DNA from: Moniliophthora roreri
Taxonomy: Eukaryota > Basidiomycota > Agaricomycetes > Agaricales > Marasmiaceae
Assembly: GCA_001466705.2 (NCBI GenBank)
Contig: LATX02000225.1
Span: 248,001 to 312,000, forward strand
DNA length: 64,000 bases
Reading direction: 5' to 3'
Translations under genes and position numbers: made by a program
Notes under the pieces: model-generated
The model's input: the letters and a program-made list of their open reading frames with translations, nothing else
Told to the model about the DNA's origin: nothing
Database searches by the model: none
Part shown: one piece after another, positions 61,379-64,000 of the stretch
Numbering within the stretch: position 1 is the stretch's first letter
How the letters are laid out: every line of letters starts with the position of its first letter

Positions 61379-64000
61379 TCAAGGGAGATTATGAGCGATT
61401 TTATACTCCAGATATAACTCCATCGAATGTTTTAATCCACTGGGCTTTATCCATTGGTTATGGGACGAGCCGTAGCCTTTCCAAGCTACAAGGTACTCTG
61501 TCAGTCTTCTTCCTTTCCTTTTTGGCCTATGTCCGATGATCGCTTCCACCTCATGTTCTTCTTGTCCTTCTACTATGTCTGGCAGGGGTTCTAGAAAGTT
61601 GGGTCCGTGGACTTCATTTTCCTTGTATGGGGTGAGAAGTCCAGCGTGGAATACAGAGTGAATTCTCCATTGGAAAGAGAGTCTTAATCTGTATGTCACT
61701 GGATCTAGAACTTCTTTAATCTCGAATGGTCCTTCGTGTTTTGGGGATAATTTTGGAGATGAATATCCAAGTGAGAGGTTCTTTCCTTCTAGCCAGACCT
61801 TCTGACCTTTCTCGAACTTGTCAAAAGTTCTGCCATTCCTTTCTCTTATCCTTCTTGCAGAGATGTCCAGCAATGCTGACGTTTCTTCTCATAGTTTCTT
61901 CAATTCTGATATTCTTTGCTTGACTGATGGGATGGAGGATTTGTCGGACATGGTAGGAAGAGGTCTTGGATGGTATCCCATGGTGAGATAAAAAGGGGTT
62001 TGATGGGTGACGGAATGGGTTCTGGAGTTATGGGTGAATTCTGCGAAATGAAGCAGGTCTTTCCACTTGGTCTGTTCTTTAGAGCAGAAGAATCACAGAT
62101 AGATTTCGACTTCTTGGTTAACCATTTCAGTTTCTCCATCCTTTTGAGGGTGATAGGTGGTACTTAGCATTTGCTTGATTCCCAATATCCTTCCCATTTC
62201 TCTGAATACTTCTGCTGCAAATTGAGGGTCTCGATCTGAGATGATCTTGTCTGGTAATCCGAATCTCTTGTACACGTGTTCAAATAAAAGTTCTGCTGTT
62301 CCAACTGTGTCGATCTTCTTGTTGCATGGGATGAAAATCACCCCCTTTGTAGCTGCATGGTTGACCACGACCAATATAGAATCCATATTGTCAACTAGTG
62401 GTAAGTCTGTGATCAAATCCATTGTAATTATCTGGAATGGTAACACATCTTTGTGACCTCCAATTGGTTGTAAGGGAACCCGTGTTGGATGTGTATTGAC
62501 CTTCATTTGTTGGCATGCAGCGCACCCATCAACAAATGTTTTAATATACTTCGTCATCCCAGGCCACCAAAAGTCCTTTTGGATTTGATCTAAGGTATTC
62601 TATTGTCCTGGGTGGCCATGGGGTAGTGCTTCGTGGATTCTTTTGACCAGGTGTCTTTGTAGTGTGTCGTCTTTTGGGACGTAGACTCAGTTTTTATAGT
62701 ATAATAACCCCTCTTTCATGTTTCAATCTGAAAGTGACAATTTGATTGGTGGCATCCCTCGTTCGATCAGACTTTCCAAAGTCATTTGATTAAATTTGTC
62801 CTCTGGCATTGCCTTTTCCAACATATCCTTTAGCTCTGTATCGATCGAATTGATGAATAACTTATCTGGTAGCATGACGATATCATCGTTATTGTTGTCT
62901 TCATCTTGCACCAAGTCCAATCGTTGTGATAACACATCCGATTGAACCATTTTCGACCCTGGTACATGCACGAGTTGCAGATTGAATTGGGTTAAAAATA
63001 GGCTCCATCGTGCTTGTCGTTGATTTAACTTTTGAGCTGTCTGGAAATAAGCCAGGTTTTTGTGGTCTGATAACACTATCACCGGATGAGGTTCTCCCAA
63101 CAGGTAGTGTTGCCATTCCTTTAATGCATTTACAATGGCCAGTAGTTCTTGATCATAGATTTCATAATTGCATTCTGTCGGAGTGAATGCATGTGAGATG
63201 TATCCACAGGGATGGAGTTCGCCATCGGGTCCTTTCTATCATAATACTGCTCCAGTCACCCATTTCGAGGCATCTGCTTTGATTATGAAAGGCTTGGTGT
63301 CATCTGCCATTTGCAAGATTGGCTGTTGTAGGAATTTAGCTTTCAAGACATTGAAAGCTATTTGGAATTCTTTTGTCCAATCGAATCGTATATCCTTTTT
63401 TGTTAGGTCATGGAGAGGTCGTGTGAGCTCGGCATATTTTCCTATGAACTTGTGATAGAAGTTTGCGAATCTTAAAAATGATCTCACACCTTTGACCGTT
63501 CTCGGTGGTTCCCAGTCTTTTATTCCGGCTAATTTTGTCAGATCCATCTGAATATAACCAGGTGTGATAACCATTCCCAAAAACAGTGTCTTCGTGACTT
63601 CGAATTCACATTTTTCCAGTTTAAGGAAGAGGTCTTGTTCTCGCAGACGTTCTAGAACTCATCGTGTCCAGGTTTGATGGAGTCACTGGTCATCTGAGAA
63701 AATTAGGATATTGTCCATGTAGACTATGCACCACCCTTCATTGATGAAGTCCTTTAGGATGTCATTCATGAAGGCTTGGAACGTGGCTGGTGAATTTGTT
63801 AGTCCAAAGAACATGACTGTGGGTTCAAACAAGCCTCTCAGTGTTTTAAACGCAGCCTTCCATTGATCCCCATCCTTTATCTGAACGTTGTTGTAACCGT
63901 TGTGCAAGTCTAGTTTCATAAAGACTTTTGCATTCTTCAATTTGTCAATGAGATCAGTAACAAGTGGAAGGGGATATCAGTTTTTTATTGTCCCATTGTT
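61379..64000 (-). pseudogene. Ty3/Gypsy pol: reverse transcriptase, RNase H, integrase, chromodomain (5' end outside window)
   Basis: Reading down the minus strand: reverse transcriptase (63940-63683, KLDLHNGYNNVQIKDGDQWK, then YMDNILIFSDD), RNase H (63580-62723, FIIKADASKWVTGAVL, YDQELLAIVNALKEWQHYL), integrase (62557-62093, TMDLITDLP, IISDRDPQFAAEVFREMG, VNQEVEIYL, all three acidic residues present) and a chromodomain (61873-61379, HEVEAIIGHRPKRKGRRL, YLVAWKGYGSSHNQW). The reverse transcriptase box reads YMDN instead of YxDD. TGA codons replace Arg at AVL, KN-VYVP, EIYL and KKL, and Trp codons are lost at SD-NMK and PGQ-NTL. The copy is inactive but younger-looking than the one at 44 kb. 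Confidence 0.85.

Overview
The window looks like repeat-dominated DNA from a basidiomycete, most likely an Agaricomycete. The evidence is short (46-49 nt) introns with GTAAGT/GTATGT donors, a KDZ-type transposase gene, a CACTA (CMC) element, a Mutator-like transposase gene with a GCM-type zinc domain, and chromodomain Ty3/Gypsy elements. No intact housekeeping gene is visible; most sequence is mobile elements, many nested and decayed. Four single-N gaps (22221, 34046, 41133, 57454) occur, and three are followed by a re-start of sequence already seen before the gap. Those duplications are probably assembly or haplotype artefacts.

Layout. 1-2.4 kb: gag end and LTR of a retroelement on the minus strand; the same LTR recurs at 39.3-40.2 kb. 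2.8-6.2 kb: a KDZ transposon gene (minus). 6.2-8.4 kb: tRNA-like repeats and two tandem paralogous small three-exon genes (minus). 9.35-26.4 kb: a plus-strand gene of unknown function split by a large CACTA transposon (9855-23693) with 143-bp inverted repeats and the 3-bp target duplication TAC. That transposon carries a Tnp2/Transposase_21-like gene, a long accessory gene, a KOW-motif gene, an LTR-like repeat, and pseudogene pieces of two non-transposon families: glutamate dehydrogenase and a T5orf172 (MUG113-like) protein. 26.3-31.1 kb: two CACTA-type non-autonomous elements and a 1751-bp repeat. 31.2-37.7 kb: a multi-exon conserved hypothetical gene present as two alleles around a gap. 38.2 kb: a tRNA-derived SINE-like unit. 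40.4-44.2 kb: more 1751-bp repeat and an LTR-like repeat.

44.2-48.65 kb: a decayed Gypsy element (plus). 49.2-54.9 kb: a Mutator-like transposase gene (GCM-type zinc domain, DDE domain, peptidase-like domain, PHD finger) with TTACTTGA-type repeats on both sides. 57.0-57.4 kb: another Gypsy pol fragment. 57.46-59.44 kb: CpG-richer DNA without a recognisable gene. 59.44-64.0 kb: a second Gypsy element (minus), running off the window.

Two patterns link these parts. First, conserved arginine codons are repeatedly replaced by TGA (CGA to TGA), together with R-to-H, R-to-C, P-to-L and G-to-S changes, in Gypsy, CACTA-borne and captured sequences. This points to cytosine deamination (RIP-like or methylation-driven). 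Second, both Gypsy elements carry a double CCHC zinc-knuckle ORF between integrase and the 3' LTR, an order opposite to the usual gag-pol.
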